Shown here: positions 9,400 through 18,900 of the stretch, piece by piece
Position numbering within the stretch: the stretch's first letter is position 1
Layout: every line of letters starts with the position of its first letter
From: Akkermansia muciniphila
GTDB taxonomy: Bacteria; Verrucomicrobiota; Verrucomicrobiia; Verrucomicrobiales; Akkermansiaceae
DNA: 56,199 nucleotides
Reading direction: 5' to 3'
Assembly: GCA_945883695.1 (NCBI GenBank)
Contig: CAMCYK010000008.1
Location: 1 to 56,199, forward strand
The notes under the pieces: model-generated
What the model was told of the DNA's origin: nothing
Databases searched by the model: none
What the model saw: the letters and a program-made list of their open reading frames with translations, nothing else
Position numbers and translations under genes: made by a program

Positions 9400-11270
9400 G
9401 GCGGGGAGAACAGGGCGGGTGAGGTGGCGAGGACGAGGGTGCGGTCGTCGTGGTGGCCGGGGGAATGGAAGCCCATCCAGTCGAGCAGCGCGGCGGCGGC
9501 GGCTTCGCGTGACCCGCTGCCGGCCATGGCACCGCGGATTTCCTGCCACAGCGCGTCCCAGGCGGCGGGGTCGGCGAGGGCGGCGTCGGAAGTGAAACGG
9601 GGATCCGAGATGCCGTCGGTGACCAACAGCAGGGCATCGAAGGACGGCACGATCGCCGCCTTGATCCGCGCCATGATCGCCTCGCCGGTGGCCAGCGCTT
9701 CCCGCATCGTGAGGAATACGGTCTGGCCGGCGAAGTCGCCGCCGTCGGGGGTGGTCAGCAGGCAGGTCTCGCCGCCCGCGACGAGGGCGGCCGCGCCGTC
9801 GCCGACCGAGAAGGCGGCGACGAACCAGCGGCCGTCCGCCAGCGGATGGAGCAGCGCGGTGATCAGGGTGGTGTGGAAATCCCGCGCGGTCGCCTGGCAC
9901 GCGGCGGCCTGGTCATCGACCGCCCGGCGGGCCACCAGGGCGGCGCTGCCGAAGAGTTGATAGAGCTCGGCCCGCACGGCGGCGATCGCCGCCGCGTCGT
10001 CGGGGGCGAGGGCCTGGGCCCCGGCCAGCCGGGTCAGCGGATTTTCCTGCTCGTCGGTGAAGTAGGCCTCGAGATGGCGCTTCACGGTGTCGCAAACGAC
10101 CTTGGAGCCCTGGCGGGAGAATTTCGCGCTGCCCGCGCCATCGGCCACGGTCAGCGAATACCAGCCGTCGCGGGGGAACCAGGCCATCGCCAGGTCGTCG
10201 TCGCGATAGCCGCCGACATGGGCGTGGGAGCGGCCGCGGAGGCTGGCACCGAGGACGGTGAGCGGGCCATCCACGAGGAACCCGCTGGCGTTGTCCGGCT
10301 TGGCAAACGGGCCGTCGGGGTCCGACGGGGTGTTCTTCCACAGCGAGCGGGGATCCGGGTTGATCGTGAGGATCGCGCCGAGGTCGATGAAGGCCGCTTG
10401 CCCGGCTGCGGGCCGGGTCGTGTGCCAGCGCAGGCGGATTTCGAAATCGCCGGATGCCTGCGGGGTGCCGCCGAGTTGACCGGCGTCGAGCGTCAGGCCG
10501 GCCGGCAGCCCGTCGAGCGGCTCGATCCGTTCGGACGGCGGCATTTGCTCGCCGAGCAGCGAGAACAGGTCGGCGGAATACCCGCGGGCGACCATGGCGT
10601 TGGGCAGCCGGATCGCCGGAAGGCGTGGCGCGGGTTCTTCGGCAGGCTCTTCCGCCGCGGGTTCCGCCGGGGGAGCGCACTCGCCGGCCGGTGCCTCGAC
10701 CGCTGCGGTTTCCGGGCCCGCTGCTGGGGATTCGGCAGGCTGCTCCGGAGCGGCTCCGAGGGACGTGGAGAGCTCGGCCAAGGTCGGGGCTTCGCCTTCC
10801 GGGCCGCCATCCAACAGCTTGTCCAGCAGTCCGATGAACGCCGCCGGCCAATCCTTCGCCGCGGGATGTTCGGCGAGTTGCTGGGTGCGGCGGCCGGGCC
10901 GGGCGGGAGCCTGGTCGGTGACGATCAAATGCAGCACCGCGCCGATCGCCTGCACGTCGCGCGTGCGGGTTTCCTCCGGTGACTCGCCCGCGCCGTCGGG
11001 GTAGTAGGTGAAGGCCTCGCCAGGGTCGGGCAGGCCGGCTTGGTCCAGGAAATGCCCGAGGTCGATCTCGCCGGTTGGCGCGACCATCAGCCGGCTCGGC
11101 ATCACCGCGCCATGGGTTTTGCCGGAGCGGTGGAGTTCGTCGAGGGCGTCCAGCAGCGGCTGCAGCAGCCGCGCGGGCTCGGCGACGAATTGCGGGTGCC
11201 CCCTCTTCAGGAAGAGGTGGAGCGGCTGTCCCGGCACGACGGTTGGGGTGAAGGTCTGGTCGAGGGACAT
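9396..11270 (-). CDS. pseudokinase / Ig-like / PP2C-type phosphatase fusion (Ter-associated)
   Basis: This 624-aa protein starts at the ATG at 11268-11270, 10 bases after the VWA gene. Residues about 10-185 look like a decayed protein kinase: LDELHRSGKTHGAVMPSRLMV aligns with the catalytic loop but lacks the HRD aspartate and the asparagine, and DLGHF stands for DFG. Residues 190-250 are an Ala/Pro/Glu-rich linker. About 255-340 is a putative Ig/cadherin-like domain (LPAGLTLDAGQLGGTPQASG). About 375-620 is a PP2C domain: GRSHAHVGGYRDDDLAM, SLTVADGAGSAKFSR (metal-binding Asp), LLLVTDGISDPRF and GHHDDRTLVL. It should be an Mn/Mg-dependent Ser/Thr phosphatase acting opposite the kinase downstream. 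The fused inactive kinase domain could recruit substrate or nucleotide. Confidence 0.85.
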   Translation of the reverse strand: MSLDQTFTPTVVPGQPLHLFLKRGHPQFVAEPARLLQPLLDALDELHRSGKTHGAVMPSRLMVAPTGEIDLGHFLDQAGLPDPGEAFTYYPDGAGESPEETRTRDVQAIGAVLHLIVTDQAPARPGRRTQQLAEHPAAKDWPAAFIGLLDKLLDGGPEGEAPTLAELSTSLGAAPEQPAESPAAGPETAAVEAPAGECAPPAEPAAEEPAEEPAPRLPAIRLPNAMVARGYSADLFSLLGEQMPPSERIEPLDGLPAGLTLDAGQLGGTPQASGDFEIRLRWHTTRPAAGQAAFIDLGAILTINPDPRSLWKNTPSDPDGPFAKPDNASGFLVDGPLTVLGASLRGRSHAHVGGYRDDDLAMAWFPRDGWYSLTVADGAGSAKFSRQGSKVVCDTVKRHLEAYFTDEQENPLTRLAGAQALAPDDAAAIAAVRAELYQLFGSAALVARRAVDDQAAACQATARDFHTTLITALLHPLADGRWFVAAFSVGDGAAALVAGGETCLLTTPDGGDFAGQTVFLTMREALATGEAIMARIKAAIVPSFDALLLVTDGISDPRFTSDAALADPAAWDALWQEIRGAMAGSGSREAAAAALLDWMGFHSPGHHDDRTLVLATSPALFSPP

Positions 11271-11280
11271 GGCGCGGTCT

Positions 11281-11916
11281 TCAGAACACCAGGTTGACCT
11301 CGGGCGGCGGCGGCGGGAGCTGCAGCTGGCTGGTGCCGCCCGCGCTGACATTGCCGGCCGCCACGCTGGCGGAAACCCAGCGGAAGAAGCTGACGAAGCC
11401 GTTGCCATCCATCGTTTCCAAGGTGACCACGTGATCGGCGAGGGCTTGCAGGTCCTCCTTGCGGGCTTTCGGCCCGGCGGCGCAGGCGATGATCGAGCCG
11501 AATCCGCGCTTTTTGACCTGCGGGATCATCTCCTTGTAGAGCTGGATGTCCGAGGGCACGCCGTCGGTCATGATGAAGAGCAGGGGACGCCAGTCGCCTT
11601 TCTGCTCGCCCTCGCTGCGCAGGACCTCGGTATCGACCCGCTGGCAAAGCGCCTCGAGCGCCGCGCCGAGATGGGTCGGCCCGGAATCCGGGCAAACGAT
11701 CTCGGGCATCTGGAGGTGTTCCAGGCTGCTCAGCGGCACCACCACCTTCACGTCGCGGTCGAAAGTGATGATGGACAGGTGGAGCGACTCGAGCGCGTGG
11801 GGATCCTGACGGAGCCCGCCGAGCATCGCGTGGATGCCGGATTTCACGGATTCGAGCGGCTCGCCTTTCATCGAGCCGGAGGTATCGAGCAGCAGGTAGA
11901 CGGGCAGGCGGCGCAT
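11281..11916 (-). CDS. terY: TerY-like VWA domain protein (second copy)
   Basis: This 211-aa protein is essentially one VWA domain. The MIDAS motif DTSGSM (residues 10-15), the conserved threonine region, and FIMTDGVPSD (about residues 110-120) are all present, so it should bind a divalent metal. It shares start, length and organisation with the protein encoded at 11957-12595, suggesting duplication. The C-terminus ends with LPPPPPEVNLVF, a proline-rich tail followed by hydrophobic residues, almost identical in type to the other copy; this may be a docking peptide for a partner. It is 40 bases downstream of the other copy and 10 bases upstream of the PP2C fusion gene, so cotranscription is likely. 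Predicted cytoplasmic, no signal peptide. Confidence 0.86.
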   Translation of the reverse strand: MRRLPVYLLLDTSGSMKGEPLESVKSGIHAMLGGLRQDPHALESLHLSIITFDRDVKVVVPLSSLEHLQMPEIVCPDSGPTHLGAALEALCQRVDTEVLRSEGEQKGDWRPLLFIMTDGVPSDIQLYKEMIPQVKKRGFGSIIACAAGPKARKEDLQALADHVVTLETMDGNGFVSFFRWVSASVAAGNVSAGGTSQLQLPPPPPEVNLVF

Positions 11917-11956
11917 GGCTTGGAAAAAGGGTGCGGGAGCGGGAGTCGGGCGGGAA

Positions 11957-12595
11957 TCAGGTGACGATCTTGATTTCCGGCGGCGGTGGCGGCAGTTGGT
12001 CGAGTCCTTCGACCTCCTTGCCGGCGGTTTCCACCGCCTTGCTGTTGTTGCTCACCGAAGCGGAGACCCACTTGAAGAACTTCGACATGGCGGTGGCGTC
12101 GGAGGTATCGAGCTGGACCACCGCCTCGCCGGCGATGGCGTGGAGCACTTTCACGGCGCCCTTGTTGACGGCGCAGGCGACGACGATGCCCCACTTCTCC
12201 TGCTGGAAGCGCTGGAGGCCCCGGTACCAGTCGTCGGTCGGCGCGCCGTCGGTCATCAGGAAGACCATCGGCTTCCAATCGCCTTTTGCAGTGGCGGTGG
12301 TCTTGGCCAGCGCGCCGGACGCGACCTTGGCGACCAGTTCGAGGGCAGCGCCCAGCGCGGTGGCGCCGGAGGCGGTCAGCGGCGGCACCTGGAAGGCCGC
12401 CAGTTCCGTCAGCGGCACGGCTTCGACGGCGGTGGAACCGAACGTGATGACTGAAAGATAGGCGGTTTCCAGCGCATAGGGATCCTGCCGCAAGGCGGAA
12501 ACCAGCATCTGGACGCCGTTCTTGACCTGCTCGATCGGTTCGCCGGACATCGAGCCGGAGGTGTCGAGCAACAGGAACACGGGAAGTCTTCTCAT
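11957..12595 (-). CDS. terY: TerY-like VWA domain protein (first copy)
   Basis: This 212-aa protein has a VWA domain with MIDAS DTSGSM (residues 10-15), a conserved SGATALGAALEL segment (threonine of the metal site) and FLMTDGAPTDDW (about residues 109-120). The length fits classical TerY (about 210 aa). It ends with LPPPPPEIKIVT, the same tail type as the second copy. No signal peptide; expected in the cytoplasm. It is the first gene after terC (gap of 124 bases), with four more operon members following closely, so it may have its own promoter in that gap. Function is inferred from the family: an adaptor in the Ter stress-response complex, probably linked to phosphorylation by the kinase and PP2C downstream. 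Confidence 0.86.
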   Translation of the reverse strand: MRRLPVFLLLDTSGSMSGEPIEQVKNGVQMLVSALRQDPYALETAYLSVITFGSTAVEAVPLTELAAFQVPPLTASGATALGAALELVAKVASGALAKTTATAKGDWKPMVFLMTDGAPTDDWYRGLQRFQQEKWGIVVACAVNKGAVKVLHAIAGEAVVQLDTSDATAMSKFFKWVSASVSNNSKAVETAGKEVEGLDQLPPPPPEIKIVT

Positions 12596-12719
12596 GGCTT
12601 CCCGGGACGGAGGAGTTGAACTGGCTGCGGGTGGGTGACCATCGGTTGAGCGCGGCCCATCATCGGAGCCTGACGTAGGCTACGGACTCGGGCAGGGAGG
12701 GGGAAGCAAGAAAGAGCCC

Positions 12720-13676
12720 TCAGGCTTCTTCTTCCTCAGGTTTCGGGAATTTGAGCGACCAGCCGATACCGGTGCCGAGGATCAGGGCCACGATGCTGAG
12801 GCTCACGACGTTCGGGAGATGATAGTGGAAGGCGGCACCGATCAGCTTGCAGGACACGAACACCAGCAGCAGCATGACGGCCTTTTCCAACGCCCAGAAC
12901 TTGTTCTGCGCGGCGACCAGCAGGAAGTAGAGGCTCCGCAAGCCGGCCGCCGCCCACAGGCTGGAGGTGATCATCAGATAGGGATCGCGGACCACGGCGA
13001 TGATCACCGGCATCGAGTCGAAGGCGAACACGACATCGCAGACCTCGATGCAGATGAGGCAGAGGAAAAGCGGGGTGACGCCGTGGTGGAAGAAGCGGTG
13101 GGACTCGATCGACGGGTTCACGTGGGCGAATTTCTTCACCAGGTTGACCGACCAGTGGTTGGTGTAGTCGACTTCCTCGTCGTTACCGCCGCTTTGCCAC
13201 ATCTTGTAAACGGTCCAGAGGACCACCAGGGCGAAGCCGATCAGCACGTAGGGGCTGAGATTGACGATGATGGCACCGATGCCGAGGAACAGGATCCGGA
13301 AGACGATGGCACCGAGGATGCCCCAGTAGAGGATCCGGTGCTGCAGCGGCTGATTGTGCTCCAGGGTCAGGCCGAACGACTTGAAAATCAGGAAGAAAGC
13401 GAAGAGGTTATCGACCGCGAGGGCTTTCTCCAGGACGTAGCCGGTGACGTAAAGGCTGGCCGCCTCGCCGTCGCGTTCCCACCAGATGAAGCCCGCGAAG
13501 GCCATCGCGCAGGCGATCCAGATGGCCGACCACGTCGCCGCGTCCTTCATGGTGATGGCCTGGCCGGCACGGTGGGACCGCAAGTCGATCCAGATGGCGA
13601 TCAGGAAGGGCACGAGGAACGCGAGGATCTCGAGACCGGTGATGCCGGCGAATGAACGGAACGATTGTTCGAGCAT
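12720..13676 (-). CDS. terC: TerC-family integral membrane protein
   Basis: This 318-aa, highly hydrophobic protein has about eight or nine membrane segments (for example ILAFLVPFLIAIWID, VLIGFALVVLWTVYKM and LSIVALILGTGIGWSL). Two conserved acidic membrane motifs characteristic of TerC are visible: LEKALAVDNLFAF near residue 85 and VCDVVFAFDSMPVIIAV near residue 210. Family members have been linked to tellurite resistance and, in several bacteria, to manganese export or metalation of secreted proteins. The C-terminus is acidic (PEEEEA). It is the most upstream gene of the Ter cluster; a 204-bp divergent region separates it from the plus-strand acetylesterase gene and should hold its promoter. 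Confidence 0.92.
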   Translation of the reverse strand: MLEQSFRSFAGITGLEILAFLVPFLIAIWIDLRSHRAGQAITMKDAATWSAIWIACAMAFAGFIWWERDGEAASLYVTGYVLEKALAVDNLFAFFLIFKSFGLTLEHNQPLQHRILYWGILGAIVFRILFLGIGAIIVNLSPYVLIGFALVVLWTVYKMWQSGGNDEEVDYTNHWSVNLVKKFAHVNPSIESHRFFHHGVTPLFLCLICIEVCDVVFAFDSMPVIIAVVRDPYLMITSSLWAAAGLRSLYFLLVAAQNKFWALEKAVMLLLVFVSCKLIGAAFHYHLPNVVSLSIVALILGTGIGWSLKFPKPEEEEA

Positions 13677-13880
13677 GTGAGCGACAGCGGCGGGCGTGGT
13701 AGCCCGTCGCGCGACGTGGGGCTAGATGGACGAGAGCCACGGGGGATCGCAAGCAGCAAATAATTGCGGCGGTAATTGGTGGCGGCGCGGGTTGCCCGTG
13801 TCACCGCCGCAAGGTCGGGCGGCTCCCTTCCGTTGAAGCCGGGCCGTCGCTACGGATGGCTTTTCTCAATTCCCACCACC

Positions 13881-15830
13881 ATGAAACCGCTCGTGCTCCG
13901 GGTCGCTTCGGCGATCGTCCTTTCCGTGTCATTTTGCCGGGCCGAGGGTCCGTTCCTGAGCCCCGTCTTCACCGATCACATGGTCCTCCAGCGGGACCGC
14001 AACGACGCGGTCTGGGGCTGGGCGGAACCGGGCGAGAAGGTGACGGTGACGATCGCCGGCCAATCCGCTTCCGCGGTCGCGGGGGCCGACGGCCGCTGGC
14101 AGGCGCTGCTGCCGCCACTGCCCGCCGGCGGTCCGCACGTGATGACGGTCGCCGGGCCGGAAACCGTGACCTTGCAGGACATCCTGGTCGGCGACGTCTG
14201 GATCTGCTCCGGGCAATCGAACATGGAATGGAATGTCGCCAATTCGAACGACGACGCCGCCGAGATCGCCGCGGCCAACCACCCGCGGATCCGTTCGATC
14301 ACCCTGCCCCACGTGACGGCGGCCCAACCGCAGACGACTTTTTCGAGCTCCGGTTGGCAGGTCTGCTCGCCGGAGACGGCGGGTGATTTCACGGCGGTCG
14401 GCTACTACTTCGGGCGCAAGCTGCACGAGGAGCTGGAGGTGCCGATCGGGCTGATCCACACCTCGTGGGGCGGCACCATCGCGGAGGCCTGGGCGAGCCG
14501 GGAGGGGCTGGCGCCGCTCGGCGATTTCAACGCGGCGCTGGCGGAACTCGAGCGGCAGTCGCAGGCCGCCGCGGCGACCGCGGACCCGCAGGGCGATTGG
14601 TTCGCCAAGCACGATGCCGGCACCAAGGAAGGCTGGTCCGCCGAGGGCTTCGCCGACGAGGCCTGGCCCGCGATCGAGCAGCCGCTGCAATGGGAAGGTT
14701 CGCCGGTGGCGGAGTTGGCGAACTTCGACGGGGTGGTCTGGTTCCGCCGCGCGCTCGAAGTTCCCGCGGCGGCCGCGGGCCGGGAAGCGGTGCTCCATTT
14801 GGGTGCGATCGACGACGACGACACGGTCTGGTTGAACGGCCGCAAGATCGGCGAGGGCGAGGGCTGGAACCGGCCGCGTTCCTACAAGGTGCCCGCGGGC
14901 TTGTTGAAGGCGGGCAAGAACGTCGTCGCGGTCCGGGTCCTCGACCACAGCGGCGGCGGCGGGTTGGTCGGACCGGCGGAGCCGATGAAGCTGGTTGCCG
15001 GCGACGTCGCGATCCCGCTCCACGGTCCGTGGCGTTTCAAAATCGCTGCCGACCTCGCGAAGAGCGCGCCGTTTCCGCGCCGCACGGGAGGCAATCCGAA
15101 CGTCCCGACGGTGCTCTACAACGCGATGATTTCGCCGCTTTTGCCCTACGCTATCAAGGGGGCGATCTGGTATCAGGGCGAAAGCAACGCCGGCCGCGCG
15201 CAGCAGTATCGCAAGGTCCTGCCGGCGGTGATCGGCGACTGGCGCAAGCGCTTCGGCCAGGGGGACTTCCCGTTCTACATCGTCCAGCTCGCCAACTTCA
15301 TGCCCAAGCAGCCGCAGCCCGGTCCCTCGGAGTGGGCGGAGCTGCGGGAAGCCCAGGCGATGACCGGTAAGAATGTCCCGAACAGCGGGATCGCGGTGGC
15401 GATCGATATCGGTGACGCGGCCGACATCCACCCGCGCAACAAGCAGGACGTCGGCAAGCGGCTCGCCCTGCAAGCGCTGGCGAAGACCTACGGCCAGGAC
15501 GTGGTGGCGGCGGGGCCTGAGTTCAAGGCGGCGAAGGTCGAGGGCGGCGCGATCCGGTTGGGGTTTGACTCGGTGGGCGGCGGATTGGTGGCCAAGGACG
15601 GCGCGCTGAAGGGCTTCTCGATCGCCGGGGAGGACCGGAAGTTCGTGTGGGCCGAGGCGAAGATCGACGGCGAGACGGTGCTGGTGTCATCGCCTCAGGT
15701 TCCGCAACCGGTGGCGGTCCGTTACGGCTGGGAGAACAATCCCGACGCCACCCTGTTCAACCAGGCCGGTCTGCCCGCCGGGCCTTTCCGCAGCGACGAG
15801 TGGCCGGGCGTGACCGACGGCAGGAAATAG
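13881..15830 (+). CDS. secreted sialate O-acetylesterase (SASA/SGNH family)
   Basis: This 649-aa protein has a signal peptide (residues 1-21). Residues about 105-240 and 420-560 form the SASA esterase domain: the nucleophile serine is in WICSGQSNMEWN, the oxyanion/helper regions are SWGGTIAEAW and WYQGESNAG, and the Asp/His pair is in DIHPRNKQ. Between them lies an inserted beta-sandwich (about 250-390; VWFRRALEVP, DDTVWLNGRKIGEGEGWN), the jelly-roll domain commonly embedded in this family. The enzyme removes O-acetyl groups from sialic acids or plant/algal polysaccharides in the periplasm. I chose the ATG at 13881 because it gives a proper signal peptide. It opens the plus-strand degradation module, 85 bases before the cytochrome gene. 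Confidence 0.9.
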   Translation: MKPLVLRVASAIVLSVSFCRAEGPFLSPVFTDHMVLQRDRNDAVWGWAEPGEKVTVTIAGQSASAVAGADGRWQALLPPLPAGGPHVMTVAGPETVTLQDILVGDVWICSGQSNMEWNVANSNDDAAEIAAANHPRIRSITLPHVTAAQPQTTFSSSGWQVCSPETAGDFTAVGYYFGRKLHEELEVPIGLIHTSWGGTIAEAWASREGLAPLGDFNAALAELERQSQAAAATADPQGDWFAKHDAGTKEGWSAEGFADEAWPAIEQPLQWEGSPVAELANFDGVVWFRRALEVPAAAAGREAVLHLGAIDDDDTVWLNGRKIGEGEGWNRPRSYKVPAGLLKAGKNVVAVRVLDHSGGGGLVGPAEPMKLVAGDVAIPLHGPWRFKIAADLAKSAPFPRRTGGNPNVPTVLYNAMISPLLPYAIKGAIWYQGESNAGRAQQYRKVLPAVIGDWRKRFGQGDFPFYIVQLANFMPKQPQPGPSEWAELREAQAMTGKNVPNSGIAVAIDIGDAADIHPRNKQDVGKRLALQALAKTYGQDVVAAGPEFKAAKVEGGAIRLGFDSVGGGLVAKDGALKGFSIAGEDRKFVWAEAKIDGETVLVSSPQVPQPVAVRYGWENNPDATLFNQAGLPAGPFRSDEWPGVTDGRK

Positions 15831-15915
15831 CGGGCCGCCGCGGTCCGGATCTCCGGCGTCCGAAAGGTTCCGCCGCGCGGCGGGGTATCCGGGTCTTGGA
15901 CCATCCGGAATTTCC

Positions 15916-18900
15916 ATGAAGTTCGAGCACCCGCGCCGCGCGATCCGTCCCGCCGATGGCGTGGGCGCGGCGCTGGTCGTCGCGCTGATGCTGGGAAACC
16001 CGGCGGCGGGGGAGGAGTTCGAGTTTTTCGAGAACAAGGTCCGCCCGGTGCTGGCGGAGCATTGCTATCCCTGCCACAGCGCGGAGGCGGAGAAGGTCGG
16101 CGGCGGGCTCAAGCTGGACACCCGGGAAGACCTGCTGAAGGGTGGGACCGATGGCGTCGTGGTGGTGGCCGGCGACCCCGCGGCCAGTCCCTTGATCCGG
16201 GCGATCGGGTTCGGGGATCCGGAGCGCCAGATGCCGCCGCCGAAGAAGGGCGGCAAGAAATTGCCGGACGCGGTGATCGCCGACCTGACGCGCTGGGTGG
16301 AAGCGGGCGCGGCCTATCCCGCCACCCCGCCGGACCGGCTCAAGGTGGCGGTCATGCCGTGGTCCTTCGCGCCGCTCACCGATCCGCCGCCGCCGCTGCT
16401 GCGGGACGATCCGCGCGCGCTCGCGCCGGTCGATGCCTTCATCCTCGCCGATCTCGCCGGCCGCGGCCTGGAACTGTCGCCGCGGGCCGACAAGCGGACG
16501 CTGATCCGCCGCGCGAGCTATGACCTCACCGGCTTGCCGCCGACGCCGGACGAGATCGACGCGTTCCTCGCCGACGGGTCGCCGGACGCATTCGCGAAGG
16601 TGGTCGAGCGCTTGTTGGATTCGCCCCGCTACGGCGAGCACTGGGGCCGGCACTGGCTCGATGTCGCGCGCTATGCCGACACCGCGGGCGACACCGCCGA
16701 CTATCCGCTGCCGGAGGCCTGGCGCTACCGGAACTACGTGATCGATTCCTTCAACGCCGACAAGCCGTACGACGAGTTTCTCCGCGAGCAGATCGCCGGC
16801 GACATCCTGGCCCGCGAGGGACCGCCCGGGCGCTATGCCGAGCGGGTGGCGGCGACCGGCTACCTCGCGCTGTCGCGGCGCTTCGGTTTCGACTCGGAGA
16901 ACTACCAGCACCTGACGATCCAAGACACCCTCGACACCCTGGGCCAGAGCGTGCTCGGGCTGTCGGTCGGCTGCGCGCGCTGCCACGACCACAAGTTCGA
17001 TCCGGTCTCGATGGAGGATTACTACGGACTTTACGGCATCTTCGCCAGCACCCGCTACGCCTTCCCCGGGTCCGAGCAGAAGATGAAATACCGCGCGATG
17101 ACGCCGCTGGTGCCGCCGGCGGAGTCGCGGGAAAAGTGGCGCGAGATGCAGGCGGGCTTCGCGGCGCTGGGACTGGCGCCGGCCTCGGTGCTGCGCTCGC
17201 TGGACGAGCCGGACGGGGATTTTGAAATGCAGAAGGTGGCGTCCGGCGGCAGCAAGGGGGTGCTGGTGCCGCCGTGGCTTTACGAAGGCAAGGTCGCGGT
17301 GAGCCAGGACGCGCAGAGCCCGTTCAAGCACCTGCATCCCTTCGGCATCGCCGGGGCCCGCGTGGCGGCGGATGCCGGGGCTTACCGGATCCGCCAGGCC
17401 TTGCCGATGCTGCCGGCGACCGGCGTGCTGCACGTGAATCTCGAGTTCCGGGTGGCGGCCGGCGATCCCGCGGCGAGCGGCCGGCATCGCTTCGCGCTGG
17501 GACCGGTGGACGGGGCGGCGGTGATCGATGCCTGGCTTTCGTCCGGGCAACTGACGCTGTCCGGCGGCGAGGCACCGCTGGTCTTGCCGCTGGCGAAGCC
17601 CGGGGAGTGGCATTGCCTGCAACTGGCGATCGACCGGCAGGGCGGCACCTTTTCCGGGTCGGTCGGGCTGCCGGGAAGTGTCACCGAATTTGGCCCACGG
17701 CGGCTCCCGGGCACGGCGGCGATCGCGGGCGTGACGATCGATTCCAGCGGCGCGGAAGGTCGCTTGCCCGCGCTCGATCTCGACCATTTTGGAATCCAGG
17801 AAACGCCGGTCGCGCCGGTCTCGACCACGCCGTCCGGGGTGCCGGCCGCGGGCCCGACGCTGGCCGGGCTTCAAGCGGAGCTGCAGGCGGTCAGCGGGAT
17901 GGACGGCGATTTCGAAGCCCAGACCGACGGCGCGGTGCCGGGCCTGCCGTGGCATCCGGGGCCGAACAGCGCGGTGACGATCGCGGCGGCTTCGCAGAGC
18001 CCGTTCCGCAACCTCCATCCCGCCGGGACCCGGGGGATCCATCTGCCGGCCACCGCCGCGGGGACTTACAACGGCTTCGGTCATCACCTGGCGAAAACCT
18101 GGGACGCCACGGCCACCGGGAAGCTCCATGTCGGCTTCGATGTCCGCAGCGCCAGCGGCGGGGAGACCGGCACCTGGCGCTTCCACGTCGGGCGCAGCCA
18201 CACCACGGCGGCGGTCGAACTCGGCTTCAACGCGACCGAACTGTTCCGCCGCAGCGGTGAGGCCCGCGAGGCCGTGGCGCGGCTCCAGCCGGGCGAGTGG
18301 CATCAGGTGCGACTGGTGCTCGATCTCACGGCGAAAACTTACACCGGAGCCATCGCCACCCGGACGAGCCGCACGGAGTTCTCCGGCGACTTCGGCAGCG
18401 GCTGGGAAGGCCCGGTCGACTACTTGTTCATCGACAGCAACGGCCACCTCGCCGGAGCCAAGCCCGCGCTCGATGCCGACAATTTCGTGTTCTCCGAAAG
18501 CCCGCTGCCGCCGCTCGACGCGCCGGAGGTGGCGGCCGCCGGCGGGTCGCCCGAGCAGCGCCAGGCGGCGATCGCGGAGCTGCGGCGGAAGATCGACCAG
18601 CACCGCGCCGAGGACCAGCGGCGGCGCGCGGAGCTCGATGCCCGGCTCGCCGCCGGGCCGGTGGCCATGGCCTACGGGGTGGCCGAAGGCACGCCGCACG
18701 CCGCGCGGATCCAGATCCGCGGCGAACCGGACAAGCCCGGCGCGGAGGTGCCGCGGAGCTTCATCCGCGCCCTCGGCCAGGCCGAGCTGCCGCCCGGCGT
18801 CGCGGGCAGCGGACGGCTGGAGCTGGCCCACTGGCTGACCCGGCCGGACCACCCGCTCACCGCCCGCGTCATGGTGAACCGGATCTGGCAGTACCATTTT

